Shown: positions 6,368-13,943, numbered from the stretch's first letter. The stretch: 38,431 nucleotides of DNA from a virus (IMGVR_UViG_3300047457_000279:1-38431), one strand, 5' to 3'. Notes: generated by a model not told the origin, from the letters alone. Program-made: numbers and translations.

Positions 6368-7107
6368 GAATTCTTAAGTTGACTAGTCCTTATATGAAGG
6401 GCAAGGACGTAAAGGACGCGCAGCGTGCGCTTAGCACTATTGGCGCTTGGGTTGGTAAGATTGATGGAGAGTATGGTCCTGTTACTGCGGCTGCTTCTAA
6501 GCAGGCCAAGTGGATGCTCGGGTACCGTCAGAAGGACTGCACGCAGACGTATGGTCCTCTTCTGCATGATTATCTTACTGGTAAGAAGAAGCCTTCTGTT
6601 CTTATGCGTCGCCGCGCAGAGCAGCGCAGGAAGACTAATAGGCCCATGCGTGAGCGTGCTCTTATTGAGAGCATTAAGTGGCTCGGTACAAAGGAGAATC
6701 CTCCGCATTCTAATAAGGTAATGTTCTCTGATTGGTATGGTCTGCGTGGTCCTTGGTGCGCTATGTTTGTTACATATTGTTTTGTGCAGGCTGGCAGCAA
6801 GGCTTTTAGTAAGGGTAATCGCTGGGCGTACTGCCCCTTCATGGTTAATGATGCTCGTGCTCAGCGCAATGGTCTTGTCGTTGTTCCTGTTGATAAGGTA
6901 CAGCCGGGAGACATTGCTATGTTTGATTGGCAGGGCGATGGCACTAGCGATCATGTTGGTATTGTTGAGACGAAGCCGAACAGCAAGGGCGCCTTTAAGT
7001 GTATTGAGGGGAATACTTCTGTTTCGTCTGATAGTGATGGTGGAGAGGTCATGCGGCGTGATCGTAACAAGTCGCAGGTGCAAGTGTTTATTCGTGTCGT
7101 AGAGTAG
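6364..7107 (+). CDS. endolysin: peptidoglycan-binding domain plus CHAP/NlpC-type amidase-peptidase
   Basis: This 247-residue cell-wall hydrolase has an N-terminal PG_binding_1-like repeat (KGKDVKDAQRAL, then GEYGPVTAAASK, about 1-55). A basic linker (about 75-98, MRRRAEQRRK) leads to a CHAP-like domain: GPWCAMFVTYC with nucleophile C132, SDHVGIVE with H197, and IEGN with E215. No signal peptide is seen, so release would depend on the holin encoded on the other arm. ATG 6364 is chosen because AAGGAG ends 7 bases upstream; TTG 6358 is in frame but too close to that site. Its location among replication genes rather than in the late lysis cassette is unusual. Confidence 0.85.
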   Translation: MRILKLTSPYMKGKDVKDAQRALSTIGAWVGKIDGEYGPVTAAASKQAKWMLGYRQKDCTQTYGPLLHDYLTGKKKPSVLMRRRAEQRRKTNRPMRERALIESIKWLGTKENPPHSNKVMFSDWYGLRGPWCAMFVTYCFVQAGSKAFSKGNRWAYCPFMVNDARAQRNGLVVVPVDKVQPGDIAMFDWQGDGTSDHVGIVETKPNSKGAFKCIEGNTSVSSDSDGGEVMRRDRNKSQVQVFIRVVE

Positions 7108-7116
7108 GAGGAAGCA

Positions 7117-8394
7117 TTGATTCTAGAGGCTCATAAGAATTGGTTTGAGAAGGAACGTGGTATTACAGGTGAGACTCTTGAGGCCTTTGGTGTAGAGTCT
7201 ACAAGCGATGAGTGGGTTCGTATGCCGTATGATACTGGTGATCGGACTCGTAAGATGATTGGTCCTCGTGATTTTCGATTCACGAAGGGCGCGAAGGTCT
7301 GCTTGTTTCATCCTCAGCGTATCGTAGAGGACTCGTATGCTGTGCTATGCGAGGGCGAGACAGACACTATGCGGCTCTGGCAAGAAGGCGTGAAGAGCGT
7401 ATACGGGTTGCCGGGATTCCAAGCATTTTCTGATGATGTTCTCGCGCCGCTCCACAAGTATGAGCGTGTCTTTGTCGTTCTTGATAATGACACAGATTAT
7501 AATGTTCGCACAACGGTAGATACTGCTTGGGGTAGGCTTCGTGGTATTCTCGGCTCAAAGGCTAGGCGGATCAGTCTCCCAACTGATGTGAAGGATATTT
7601 GCGAATTCTTTGATTCGTATAGTCTTGATACATTCAGGGATATTACTGCTAAGAGTATTGCTGGTAATTTTCATTATAAGCCACTTGATCTTAGTATTCC
7701 GCCGCCGCAGTACGAGTGGCTTGTGAATGGTTTGATCTGCAAGGGCGATACGACGCTACTTGTTGGCGAACCTAACGTTGGCAAGTCGTGGATCAGCCTT
7801 AGTCTCGCGGTTGCGATGGCTGAGAATCATGATACGTGGCTTGGTCACGAAGTATCTAATCATGGCAAGGTCTTGTATATTGATGAGGAGAATCCGCATG
7901 ATGTTATTTATCATCGGCTTCACCAGTTGGGTGTCAAAAAGTTTGATAATCTACGCTACCTGCACAGGCAGGGCGTCAGGCTTGACCGTAACTTCGACAA
8001 GTTGCTAGACGAGGCTATTACTTTTGAGCCTACTATGATTGTGCTAGACTCGCTAACGCGATTCCATACAAAGGATGAGAATAATGCTGGCGAGATGGCT
8101 GGCCTCTTCAACGACAGTATCAACGTATTGTGTCGTGAAACAGGCGCAGCAGTTATCCTACTGCACCACACTAACAAGTCTGATTCTACCTCATCGTATG
8201 TCCGCACTCGCGGTTCCTCTGATATTGGAGCAGCCGTTGATTGTGGTATTGAGGCCCGCAAGACTGGCGCTAATAAGTTCAACCTAGTCCACTTCAAGAG
8301 TCGCAGAACCCAAGCAGGGGGCTTGACAAAAGTTGAAATCTGTGATACAATTGATGGGCAAGTTGATCTAATCGTATCAACCGACGCATTCTAA
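7117..8394 (+). CDS. Toprim primase fused to RecA-like helicase
   Basis: This 425-residue replication protein is predicted to prime and unwind at the fork. A Toprim domain is visible (AVLCEGETDTMRLW with E79, then VLDNDTD with D123/D125). A RecA/RepA-like ATPase (AAA_25 type) follows: Walker A GEPNVGKSW (about 217-225), IDEEN (256-260), Walker B MIVLDSLTRF (about 307-316) and VILLHHTNKSD. No N-terminal zinc-binding domain is present, unlike T7 gp4, so template recognition must differ. The start is TTG 7117 with AGGAGG five bases upstream; no usable ATG exists nearby. Its partners here are the split polymerase and SSB. Confidence 0.85.
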   Translation: MILEAHKNWFEKERGITGETLEAFGVESTSDEWVRMPYDTGDRTRKMIGPRDFRFTKGAKVCLFHPQRIVEDSYAVLCEGETDTMRLWQEGVKSVYGLPGFQAFSDDVLAPLHKYERVFVVLDNDTDYNVRTTVDTAWGRLRGILGSKARRISLPTDVKDICEFFDSYSLDTFRDITAKSIAGNFHYKPLDLSIPPPQYEWLVNGLICKGDTTLLVGEPNVGKSWISLSLAVAMAENHDTWLGHEVSNHGKVLYIDEENPHDVIYHRLHQLGVKKFDNLRYLHRQGVRLDRNFDKLLDEAITFEPTMIVLDSLTRFHTKDENNAGEMAGLFNDSINVLCRETGAAVILLHHTNKSDSTSSYVRTRGSSDIGAAVDCGIEARKTGANKFNLVHFKSRRTQAGGLTKVEICDTIDGQVDLIVSTDAF

Positions 8395-8405
8395 GGAGGT
8401 GAATT

Positions 8406-8771
8406 ATGGAGACAGACGAGAATATTATTGAGTTTACTGGTGAGTGGCAAGGCGGAGACGATGAGATGACGGATGCTGAGTATGCTTCTGCTATGGAGGA
8501 GTTGCTTAGCGAGGTCGATCAAGAGCGCCTTGGTCGTATTGTCGCTGGTGTGCTAGAGTTCCTTACTGTTCGTGCTATTATTGATGGTCCGTTTTATCTT
8601 CTTACTGATGATGAGCAGGCCATTACGGTGATGGCTGCCAATGAGGACGCTACTGCGCTTCGCGCCGCACTGCCTGAGAACTTTAAGGCGTGGGATGATT
8701 ACGCTGATACTGACCCCGAGTTTATTACTAATCGGGACACGGGGGATGAGCAGGATGAGCCTACCGCCTAA
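8406..8771 (+). CDS. acidic hypothetical protein
   Basis: This 121-residue, strongly acidic protein is not recognised. It has an acidic N-terminus, a central helix-like segment LGRIVAGVLEFLTVRAIIDGPFYLLTDDEQ, and a disordered acidic tail (DTGDEQDEPTA). AAGGAGG with good spacing precedes ATG 8406. The strong negative charge suggests a protein-interaction or DNA-mimic role, but nothing in the sequence proves this. The end overlaps the nuclease gene by 17 bases. Confidence 0.7.
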   Translation: METDENIIEFTGEWQGGDDEMTDAEYASAMEELLSEVDQERLGRIVAGVLEFLTVRAIIDGPFYLLTDDEQAITVMAANEDATALRAALPENFKAWDDYADTDPEFITNRDTGDEQDEPTA

Positions 8772-9081
8772 TCGTAGTAAGCAATGGAAGGATTGGGAGC
8801 GTGAAGTTGCTCGTGATCTGGGAGGAAAAAGAACCGGACCACGAGGATTTGATGTTCCTGATGTAGTAGACTTGCCAGTGGAGTTTGCTCCAGAGTGCAA
8901 GTACCAGAAGCGGCTCTCGCTAAAAGACGCAGACCTTAAGCAAGCAGCGCATAACGCAAGAGATAAGGATTGGGCGCTCTTCTTGCGAGAAGCCCGCTCT
9001 GGTAGAAGGTTCGTAGTTGTACCCTATAAGATGTTCCTCAAAATGTGGGACGAGTATACTAAGGAGAATACAAATGAGTGA
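8755..9081 (+). CDS. PD-(D/E)XK endonuclease, Holliday-junction-resolvase-like
   Basis: This 108-residue nuclease has an N-terminal WKDWEREVARDLGGKR (acidic helix). A catalytic core follows in which D36 (VPDVVDLP), then E48-C-K50 (FAPECKYQ), gives the D...ExK pattern of archaeal Hjc-like and phage resolvase-like enzymes. LKQAAHNARDKDWALFLRE and RFVVVPYKMFLKM resemble the C-terminal part of that fold. A role in resolving branched DNA before packaging fits the family and the recombination genes nearby. ATG 8755 was preferred to ATG 8746, where the GGGGG would abut the start codon. It overlaps the SSB gene by 8 bases. Confidence 0.7.
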   Translation: MSLPPNRSKQWKDWEREVARDLGGKRTGPRGFDVPDVVDLPVEFAPECKYQKRLSLKDADLKQAAHNARDKDWALFLREARSGRRFVVVPYKMFLKMWDEYTKENTNE

Positions 9082-9421
9082 GTATGTTACTATTGCTGGT
9101 ATTGTGCAGTTCGATCCTCGTACCCGTCAGGCTGGCGGCAAGGAGGTTCGTGACGTGGTGATTCGCGCCATTGGTTCTAACAAGAACTTTAGTGTCACGA
9201 TCTGGCCTGAGAAGGCTAGCATCCCCGTCAACAAGGGCGACTTCCTTGTGTGTGACGGTAAGTATTCGCAGAGCGTCGGCCAGAATAAGGCTGGCGAGCA
9301 GGTCACGTATCATAACTTGTCGGCCACCACGATCATTCGTGTCGCTGGCGATGATACTGTTACCGACTCGCAGCCGGTTCCCGTCGGTGCTGCCGCGACC
9401 GGCGACGACTTCCCGTTCTAA
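9074..9421 (+). CDS. ssb: single-stranded DNA-binding protein (SSB)
   Basis: This 115-residue protein has an N-terminal OB-fold-like beta pattern (YVTIAGIVQFDPRTR, VVIRAIGSNKNFSVTIWPE, KGDFLVCDGKYSQ). A short linker leads to the terminal DDFPF, matching the acidic tip (DDxxF) by which bacterial and phage SSBs recruit partner proteins. It is shorter than E. coli SSB because the linker is small. AAGGAG lies upstream of ATG 9074. It likely coats ssDNA for the polymerase, primase-helicase and annealing protein encoded nearby. Confidence 0.82.
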   Translation: MSEYVTIAGIVQFDPRTRQAGGKEVRDVVIRAIGSNKNFSVTIWPEKASIPVNKGDFLVCDGKYSQSVGQNKAGEQVTYHNLSATTIIRVAGDDTVTDSQPVPVGAAATGDDFPF

Positions 9422-9756
9422 TGTGGACCCCCGAAGAGTTCATCGGGGAATACAAGGGAGCGATTGCGTCTGCTGCTTACACATTCCGTAAAGCCGCAGA
9501 ATACGAGGACTTGTATCAGGAGGGCATGATCGCCTTATGGCGGTGTCCGCCTGATACAGTCTTCAAAGTGTGGTATTTAAGACAAGAAGGTAATAATGAG
9601 GATGTAAAAGTGGTAAGTCGTATCGTATATAATCGGATGAAGGATTGGGTTCGATTCACTAAGCGACTGCGACACAATCACGCTGTAAGTTATGAGGAGA
9701 TCCTAGATGGAATATACGAAGACAGTAGTAGAGAATCTACTGAGGAACTATTATAG
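9421..9756 (+). CDS. sigma-factor region 2-like protein (half of a split sigma)
   Basis: This 111-residue protein resembles sigma-70 region 2. YEDLYQEGMIALWRCP (about 28-43) matches the region 2.1-2.2 core (DLxQEGxIGL) that binds the RNA polymerase beta' clamp. VSRIVYNRMKDWVRFTKRLRHNHAVSYEEIL (in two stretches, about 65-95) resembles region 2.3-2.4, which melts and reads the -10 element. It ends soon after with no region 4. The next gene, overlapping by 50 bases in another frame, supplies a region 4-like domain. The start shares a base with the SSB stop. The two proteins could together direct host RNA polymerase to phage promoters. Confidence 0.68.
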   Translation: MWTPEEFIGEYKGAIASAAYTFRKAAEYEDLYQEGMIALWRCPPDTVFKVWYLRQEGNNEDVKVVSRIVYNRMKDWVRFTKRLRHNHAVSYEEILDGIYEDSSRESTEELL

Positions 9757-10003
9757 TCTACAGCAACACCCTGATTCCACCTTCTCATTTTATTATCTTG
9801 ACTTGGTGTATGGTTTGAAGGAGTTGTATAAGCAGAATAGTGTATTATATTACACGCTTGTTAATGTGTTTATTAGTGGTATGCCTATTCAGGATCAAGC
9901 GTATAATGATGGTGTCACTACCCGCATGGTTAATTATAGGTTGAATGATGGGTTAGAGGCACTAACTAATCTTATGAATGGAGTTACAGTTGAAGAGAGT
10001 TGA
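9707..10003 (+). CDS. sigma-factor region 4-like helix-turn-helix protein (other half of split sigma)
   Basis: In this 98-residue protein residues about 30-92 resemble sigma-70 region 4: YLDLVYGLKELYKQ, then LVNVFISGMPIQDQAYNDGV followed by VNYRLNDGLEALTNLM. The order is helix, GxxxxDxA turn, recognition helix and a terminal 'RLxxGLxxL' helix, as in ECF sigma factors. It has its own GAGGAG seven bases before ATG 9707, inside the region 2-like gene. Separate translation therefore looks likely rather than a sequencing frameshift. An autonomous HTH regulator is the alternative. Confidence 0.62.
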   Translation: MEYTKTVVENLLRNYYSLQQHPDSTFSFYYLDLVYGLKELYKQNSVLYYTLVNVFISGMPIQDQAYNDGVTTRMVNYRLNDGLEALTNLMNGVTVEES

Positions 10004-10760
10004 TACTAAAGATAAGAGTCGTTTTGAGTTTGGTCTTGATAAGCCTTTGGAGTTGAAGGGCGACTGGGCTGTTACGGCTGATTGGCACGTACCCTTGTAT
10101 GATGCGGAGTTGGTAAACGAGTTTCTTGATGAGGCTAGTGATTACGCTAATCTTCTCATTGCTGGTGATTTTCTGAATGGTGACTCGCTTAGTCAGTATT
10201 ACCCTAAGCAGAAGAGTGCTGGCATTGAGAAGGAGGTTGCTGAGGCTAAGGCCCTCATGGAGATTCTTTGTTCTAACTTTAAGCATATTGTGTTTCTCAT
10301 GGGCAATCATGATTATCGTTACACGAAGGCTGCGGAGTACCGCGAGTCTTTTGTAGAATCTATGACGGAGGTGTTTAAGGATGTTCCTCGTCACGGCTGC
10401 AAGTTGGTGTTTAGCAATCTTGATCATTGCTATATCACAAGCAGCAAAGAGCGTTATTTCATTGCTCACCCTAGCACGTACTCCAAGAGTCCGCTGAATA
10501 ATCCTCTTGCTATTGCAGAGATTAAGAAGTGTCACGTCTTGACTGCTCATACGCATCATTGTGCTATGGGTTGGGATCCTAGTGGCGAGTATATTGTTGG
10601 AGAGTTGGGTGGGTTCTTTAATATTCCTCAGACGGAGTATTTGCAAGGCACGACGGCGTACCCTAACTGGTGTAATGGTTACTGGTTTATTACTAAGGGC
10701 AGGCCGTATATGATTAGTCATGGTTCTCGTGGTTTGCGGTGTGTAAGTAACGGAAAGTAA
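9990..10760 (+). CDS. calcineurin-like metallophosphoesterase
   Basis: This 256-residue cytoplasmic enzyme of the calcineurin-like fold shows all metal-binding blocks: ADWHVP (DxH), IAGDFLNGD (GDx), MGNHDYR (GNHD), then FIAHP and TAHTHH (GHxH-like). Members hydrolyse phosphomono- or diesters in nucleotides or DNA, and the substrate here is unknown. TTG 9990 is preferred because GGAG lies six bases upstream, whereas in-frame ATG 9978 has no Shine-Dalgarno. The gene overlaps the upstream one by 14 bases. It is followed directly by a tRNA gene. A role in end processing or nucleotide recycling would fit the neighbourhood. Confidence 0.82.
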   Translation: MKRVDTKDKSRFEFGLDKPLELKGDWAVTADWHVPLYDAELVNEFLDEASDYANLLIAGDFLNGDSLSQYYPKQKSAGIEKEVAEAKALMEILCSNFKHIVFLMGNHDYRYTKAAEYRESFVESMTEVFKDVPRHGCKLVFSNLDHCYITSSKERYFIAHPSTYSKSPLNNPLAIAEIKKCHVLTAHTHHCAMGWDPSGEYIVGELGGFFNIPQTEYLQGTTAYPNWCNGYWFITKGRPYMISHGSRGLRCVSNGK

Positions 10761-10769
10761 AAATCGAAT

Positions 10770-10851
10770 GGGGCTGTGGCGGAATTGGTATACGCAGCGG
10801 ACTTAAAATCCGTAGCCTCCGGGCGTGAGGGTTCGACTCCCTCCAGCCCTA
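10770..10851 (+). tRNA. tRNA-Leu (anticodon UAA)
   Basis: A full cloverleaf can be folded by eye. The acceptor GGGGCTG pairs with CAGCCCT (one G-U at the tip), followed by discriminator A. There is a D arm, an anticodon stem GCGGA/TCCGT around loop CTTAAAA (anticodon TAA), a long class II variable arm typical of leucine, and a T arm GAGGG-TTCGACT-CCCTC. CCA is not encoded. It reads UUA and, by wobble, UUG. It lies in the 106-base gap between the metallophosphoesterase and reductase genes. Confidence 0.95.
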
Positions 10852-10866
10852 TTAGAAAGGAGAAAG

Positions 10867-12783
10867 ATGAGTCTACCTACTGATTATCAGACGTTTATCG
10901 CAACGTCTCGTTATGCGCGTTGGCTTGATGATGAGAAGCGACGCGAGTATTGGCCTGAGACAGTCAGCCGGTACGTAGAGTATATGGATCGGCACCTCCG
11001 ATCCAAGCATAATTATAAGATGGATGCTACGCTCAAGGCAGAGTTGCTTGACGCCATCATTAACCTAGAGGTCATGCCTAGTATGCGTGCCCTTATGACC
11101 GCTGGTCCCGCATTGGAGAGGGAGAATGTCGCTGGATATAATTGTTCGTATACTCCTATTAATCATCCTCGCTGCTTTGATGAAATTCTATATATCCTAA
11201 TGAATGGTGTTGGGGTTGGCTTCTCTGTAGAGCGCGACGATATTAGCCAATTGCCTATTGTTAATGAGCACTTTGAGAAGAGTGATACGATTATCAAGGT
11301 TGGCGATTCTAAGGCTGGTTGGGCCAAGGCTCTTCGTGAACTAATCGCTATGCTATATGCGGGTCAGGTTCCTTCGTGGGACGTGAGTCAAGTACGGCCC
11401 GCTGGTTCTCGCCTCAAGACTTTTGGTGGGCGAGCGTCTGGTCCTGCACCCCTTGAAGACTTGTTTAAGTTTACTGTTAATATTTTTCAGAATGCTGCTG
11501 GCCGCAAGTTGTACGCCTTGGAGTGTCATGATCTTGTATGTAAAATCGCTGAAGTGGTCGTTGTTGGTGGGGTACGCCGCTCCGCCCTCATCTCGCTATC
11601 AAACCTGTCTGATGGACGGATGCGCAATGCGAAGTCTGGGGAATGGTGGACTGACAATCCTCAACGTGCACTTGCTAATAATTCCGTCGCTTACTCGGAG
11701 ACGCCGGGTATGGATGCGTTTATGGAAGAGTGGTTGAGTCTCTATCAGTCTAAGAGTGGTGAGCGTGGTATCTTCAATCGGCAAGCCGCACAAGCACAAG
11801 CCGCTAAGAATGGTAGAAGGGAGTACGACCATCCGTTTGGTACTAATCCATGCTCTGAGATTATTCTTCGCCCGCACCAGTTTTGCAATCTTACTGAGGT
11901 TGTGGTTCGCGCATCAGATGATTGGCATTCACTTAAGCGTAAGGTTCGGTTGGCTACAATCCTTGGGACCTTCCAAGCGACTCTTACGGATTTCAAGTAT
12001 TTGCGTAAGGTGTGGAAGCAGAACACGGAAGAGGAGCGTCTGCTCGGCGTGTCGCTCACGGGTATCTTTGATAGTAAAATCCTGACCGGCAAGAGCGCGT
12101 ATGTTGTTGGTCCTAATCTGCGAGAGATGCGTCACGAGGCGGTGAGAACTAATGCGAAGTATGCTGCTGCGATTGGTATTCCTGTGTCTACTGCCATTAC
12201 TTGTGTCAAGCCTAGTGGTACTGTCTCTCAATTGGTGGACTCCGCTTCCGGTATTCATCCTAGGTATAGTGAATATTATATTCGTCGTGTGCGTGGTGAT
12301 GTCAAGGACCCTTTGACACAATTCCTTATGGATGCTGGTATTCCTCACGAGCCTGATGTGATGAACCCGGATAATATGATGGTCTTCTCGTTCCCACAGA
12401 AGTCTCCTACGACGTATAAGAATGAGTTGACTGCTCTTGAGCATTTGGAGTTGTGGCTCGCGTATCAGGAGAATTGGTGCGAACATAAGCCTAGTATCAC
12501 TGTTAGCGTCGCTGAGGACGAGTGGATGAAGGTTGGGGCTTGGGTGTATGATCATTTTGATCAGGTGAGTGGTATTAGTTTCTTGCCTAAGAGTGATCAT
12601 ACGTATCGTCAGGCGCCATATGAGGCTATTACTAAGGAGGAGTATGAGGCGCTTGTTAAGGAGAGTCCGAAGAGTATTGACTGGGCTGCTTTGGCAGACT
12701 ATGAGTTAGAGGATACTACTGAGTCTAGTCAGACGTTTGCTTGTACGAGCGATGCGTGTGAGGTTGTGGATATTAAGGGATAA
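10867..12783 (+). CDS. nrdJ: adenosylcobalamin-dependent ribonucleoside-triphosphate reductase (class II, monomeric)
   Basis: This 638-residue class II reductase makes deoxynucleotides using B12. Key residues match Lactobacillus leichmannii RTPR: N327-P-C329-S-E331 (active-site Asn, thiyl Cys and Glu), C340 eleven residues after the thiyl Cys, and C93 in GYNCSY as the redox pair. C626 and C631 near the C-terminus are five apart, like the shuttle cysteines C731/C736. It is about 100 residues shorter than the L. leichmannii enzyme, so part of an allosteric insertion may be missing. ATG 10867 has AAGGAG upstream; an in-frame GTG at 10825 lies inside the tRNA and is rejected. It is the last gene before the convergent terminator. 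Confidence 0.93.
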   Translation: MSLPTDYQTFIATSRYARWLDDEKRREYWPETVSRYVEYMDRHLRSKHNYKMDATLKAELLDAIINLEVMPSMRALMTAGPALERENVAGYNCSYTPINHPRCFDEILYILMNGVGVGFSVERDDISQLPIVNEHFEKSDTIIKVGDSKAGWAKALRELIAMLYAGQVPSWDVSQVRPAGSRLKTFGGRASGPAPLEDLFKFTVNIFQNAAGRKLYALECHDLVCKIAEVVVVGGVRRSALISLSNLSDGRMRNAKSGEWWTDNPQRALANNSVAYSETPGMDAFMEEWLSLYQSKSGERGIFNRQAAQAQAAKNGRREYDHPFGTNPCSEIILRPHQFCNLTEVVVRASDDWHSLKRKVRLATILGTFQATLTDFKYLRKVWKQNTEEERLLGVSLTGIFDSKILTGKSAYVVGPNLREMRHEAVRTNAKYAAAIGIPVSTAITCVKPSGTVSQLVDSASGIHPRYSEYYIRRVRGDVKDPLTQFLMDAGIPHEPDVMNPDNMMVFSFPQKSPTTYKNELTALEHLELWLAYQENWCEHKPSITVSVAEDEWMKVGAWVYDHFDQVSGISFLPKSDHTYRQAPYEAITKEEYEALVKESPKSIDWAALADYELEDTTESSQTFACTSDACEVVDIKG

Positions 12784-12787
12784 AAAA

Positions 12788-12815
12788 AGAGGACCGGGCA
12801 AATGCCCGGTCCTCT
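12788..12815. terminator. bidirectional intrinsic terminator between convergent arms
   Basis: AGAGGACCGGGC and GCCCGGTCCTCT form a perfect 12-bp stem around an AAAT loop, lying between the reductase stop and the stop of the last late gene. On the - strand it is followed by seven U (from A's at 12782-12788), a textbook rho-independent terminator. On the + strand the downstream tract is only ATTAA, so termination may be weaker in that direction. Confidence 0.93.
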
Positions 12816-12816
12816 A

Positions 12817-13740
12817 TTAACCCATAGCAGGCGGTCCGCTTGGCGGACCCTGCAAACTATATTTACTCTTTAAATATTCCAAAACATCTGATAAAGTAAT
12901 ATCTTCTCTAACACCAGCAATACCGGCCAAAGCCAGCGGCTCTAATAATAGGTTCGCTACACCCGGTAGTGCCTTTGTTGGGCCTATTGGCCTTCTTAAT
13001 CCGCTTGAAGGATTAATCTGTGTTCTAGGAACTCGCTCTTGCTCAGACGGAAGACCTTCCCAAGTAGAACCAGTCCCATAACCAAGCGACCCAAAACGAC
13101 GAGCCTCATCAGCGGGAAGCATCCTAAACGCGCTAGGATGCGCAGTTCCTTGGTCCAAATTTAACTTACGAGGGCCAATACGTAAATTAGACCACACATT
13201 CTTGCCGCCCCGTCCCTTAGGATTAACATGCATAATATCTGCTTCATCCAAAGGAATTCCCGGAAAACGCGACTTAAAGTCTAAAATCATACGCCGCATA
13301 TTTTTATTATATTCTTTGCCAGAAGTAGGCAAAACCTCATTAGGCCTTCCCTTTTTTATCATATCAGCATTATGCTTACGCAACCGCTCTGCTAAAACAT
13401 ATTTTAATGCATATGTCTCACGCGCCCTACCAGTTGGCCTATCCTCAATATTTTCAGCAAAAACATCTCCAGTTGCTTTACGCCTTGCAATATCGCGCCC
13501 ACTTTGCCGAGGCTTACTACTAGTATCAACTGGTCTAACTGTCATTGCGGACGCTTTAGGCCCCCTACTAAATTCTGGCTTTACAAACTGATACTTATTT
13601 AATTCTTGTTGTCTAGGACTAGTTAAAATCTCTCCAGTAAAACTATTAACTACACCACTAGACGTACGAACAAATTTTGGCGTCTTTGTCTGCATCCATC
13701 CAGCAAGTTTTTGACGCCTATCTTCGCTGCTTGGACCCAT
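12817..13740 (-). CDS. last late gene, protein with HNH-like motif
   Basis: This 307-residue protein has a basic, disordered N-terminal third (many Arg/Lys/Ser/Pro) and a helical middle. A segment at about 167-198 fits an HNH/beta-beta-alpha-metal pattern: H171-V-N-P, then GRGGKN, WSNLR with N185, and KLNLDQG with N194. The usual residue before the first His is Met, so activity is uncertain. A hydrophobic stretch (LLLEPLALAGIAGV, about 264-277) and an SGPP tail follow. It is the promoter-distal gene of the late operon, three bases after the holin, and ends at the terminator. It could be a virion-carried nuclease or an effector; both are inferences. Confidence 0.75.
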   Translation of the reverse strand: MGPSSEDRRQKLAGWMQTKTPKFVRTSSGVVNSFTGEILTSPRQQELNKYQFVKPEFSRGPKASAMTVRPVDTSSKPRQSGRDIARRKATGDVFAENIEDRPTGRARETYALKYVLAERLRKHNADMIKKGRPNEVLPTSGKEYNKNMRRMILDFKSRFPGIPLDEADIMHVNPKGRGGKNVWSNLRIGPRKLNLDQGTAHPSAFRMLPADEARRFGSLGYGTGSTWEGLPSEQERVPRTQINPSSGLRRPIGPTKALPGVANLLLEPLALAGIAGVREDITLSDVLEYLKSKYSLQGPPSGPPAMG

Positions 13741-13742
13741 AA

Positions 13743-13943
13743 TTACTCAGACCAACCCTTACTAGCCTGATATTGCCGCACCACATTATACACAAGCGAC
13801 AACACAGCAGCAATACCAGCCACAATCGGAGCCTGCACATCCTCAACATTATCAATCCCCGACACACCATCAACAAGCAGCACAGCCAAAAAGGCCTGCA
13901 CAAACGTCAGCACCGCACGGGTGGCTACCTCGCGCCAGTTCAT
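13743..13943 (-). CDS. holin, r1t-like
   Basis: This 66-residue membrane protein opens MNWREVATRAVLTFVQAFLAVLLV. That charged start followed by 'R...TFxQAxLA' is characteristic of r1t-type holins. A second hydrophobic segment, APIVAGIAAVLSLVYNVV (about 38-55), gives two transmembrane helices, then a polar tail. Holins open the cytoplasmic membrane so that endolysin reaches the wall. The gene overlaps the preceding stop by 4 bases. Its endolysin partner lies far away in the left arm (6364-7107). Confidence 0.83.
   Translation of the reverse strand: MNWREVATRAVLTFVQAFLAVLLVDGVSGIDNVEDVQAPIVAGIAAVLSLVYNVVRQYQASKGWSE

Noticed and set aside
7117-8394. Replicative DnaB-type helicase or plain RecA
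   Set aside because: The Toprim motifs come first and the ATPase has the RepA/AAA_25-like layout, so a primase-helicase fusion fits better.
9978-9989. ATG 9978 as the start of the metallophosphoesterase
   Set aside because: It has no Shine-Dalgarno, whereas TTG 9990 has GGAG at six bases; the choice remains open because ATG is the more usual codon.
10825-10867. Upstream GTG start for the reductase
   Set aside because: It lies inside the tRNA-Leu gene; ATG 10867 has its own AAGGAG.
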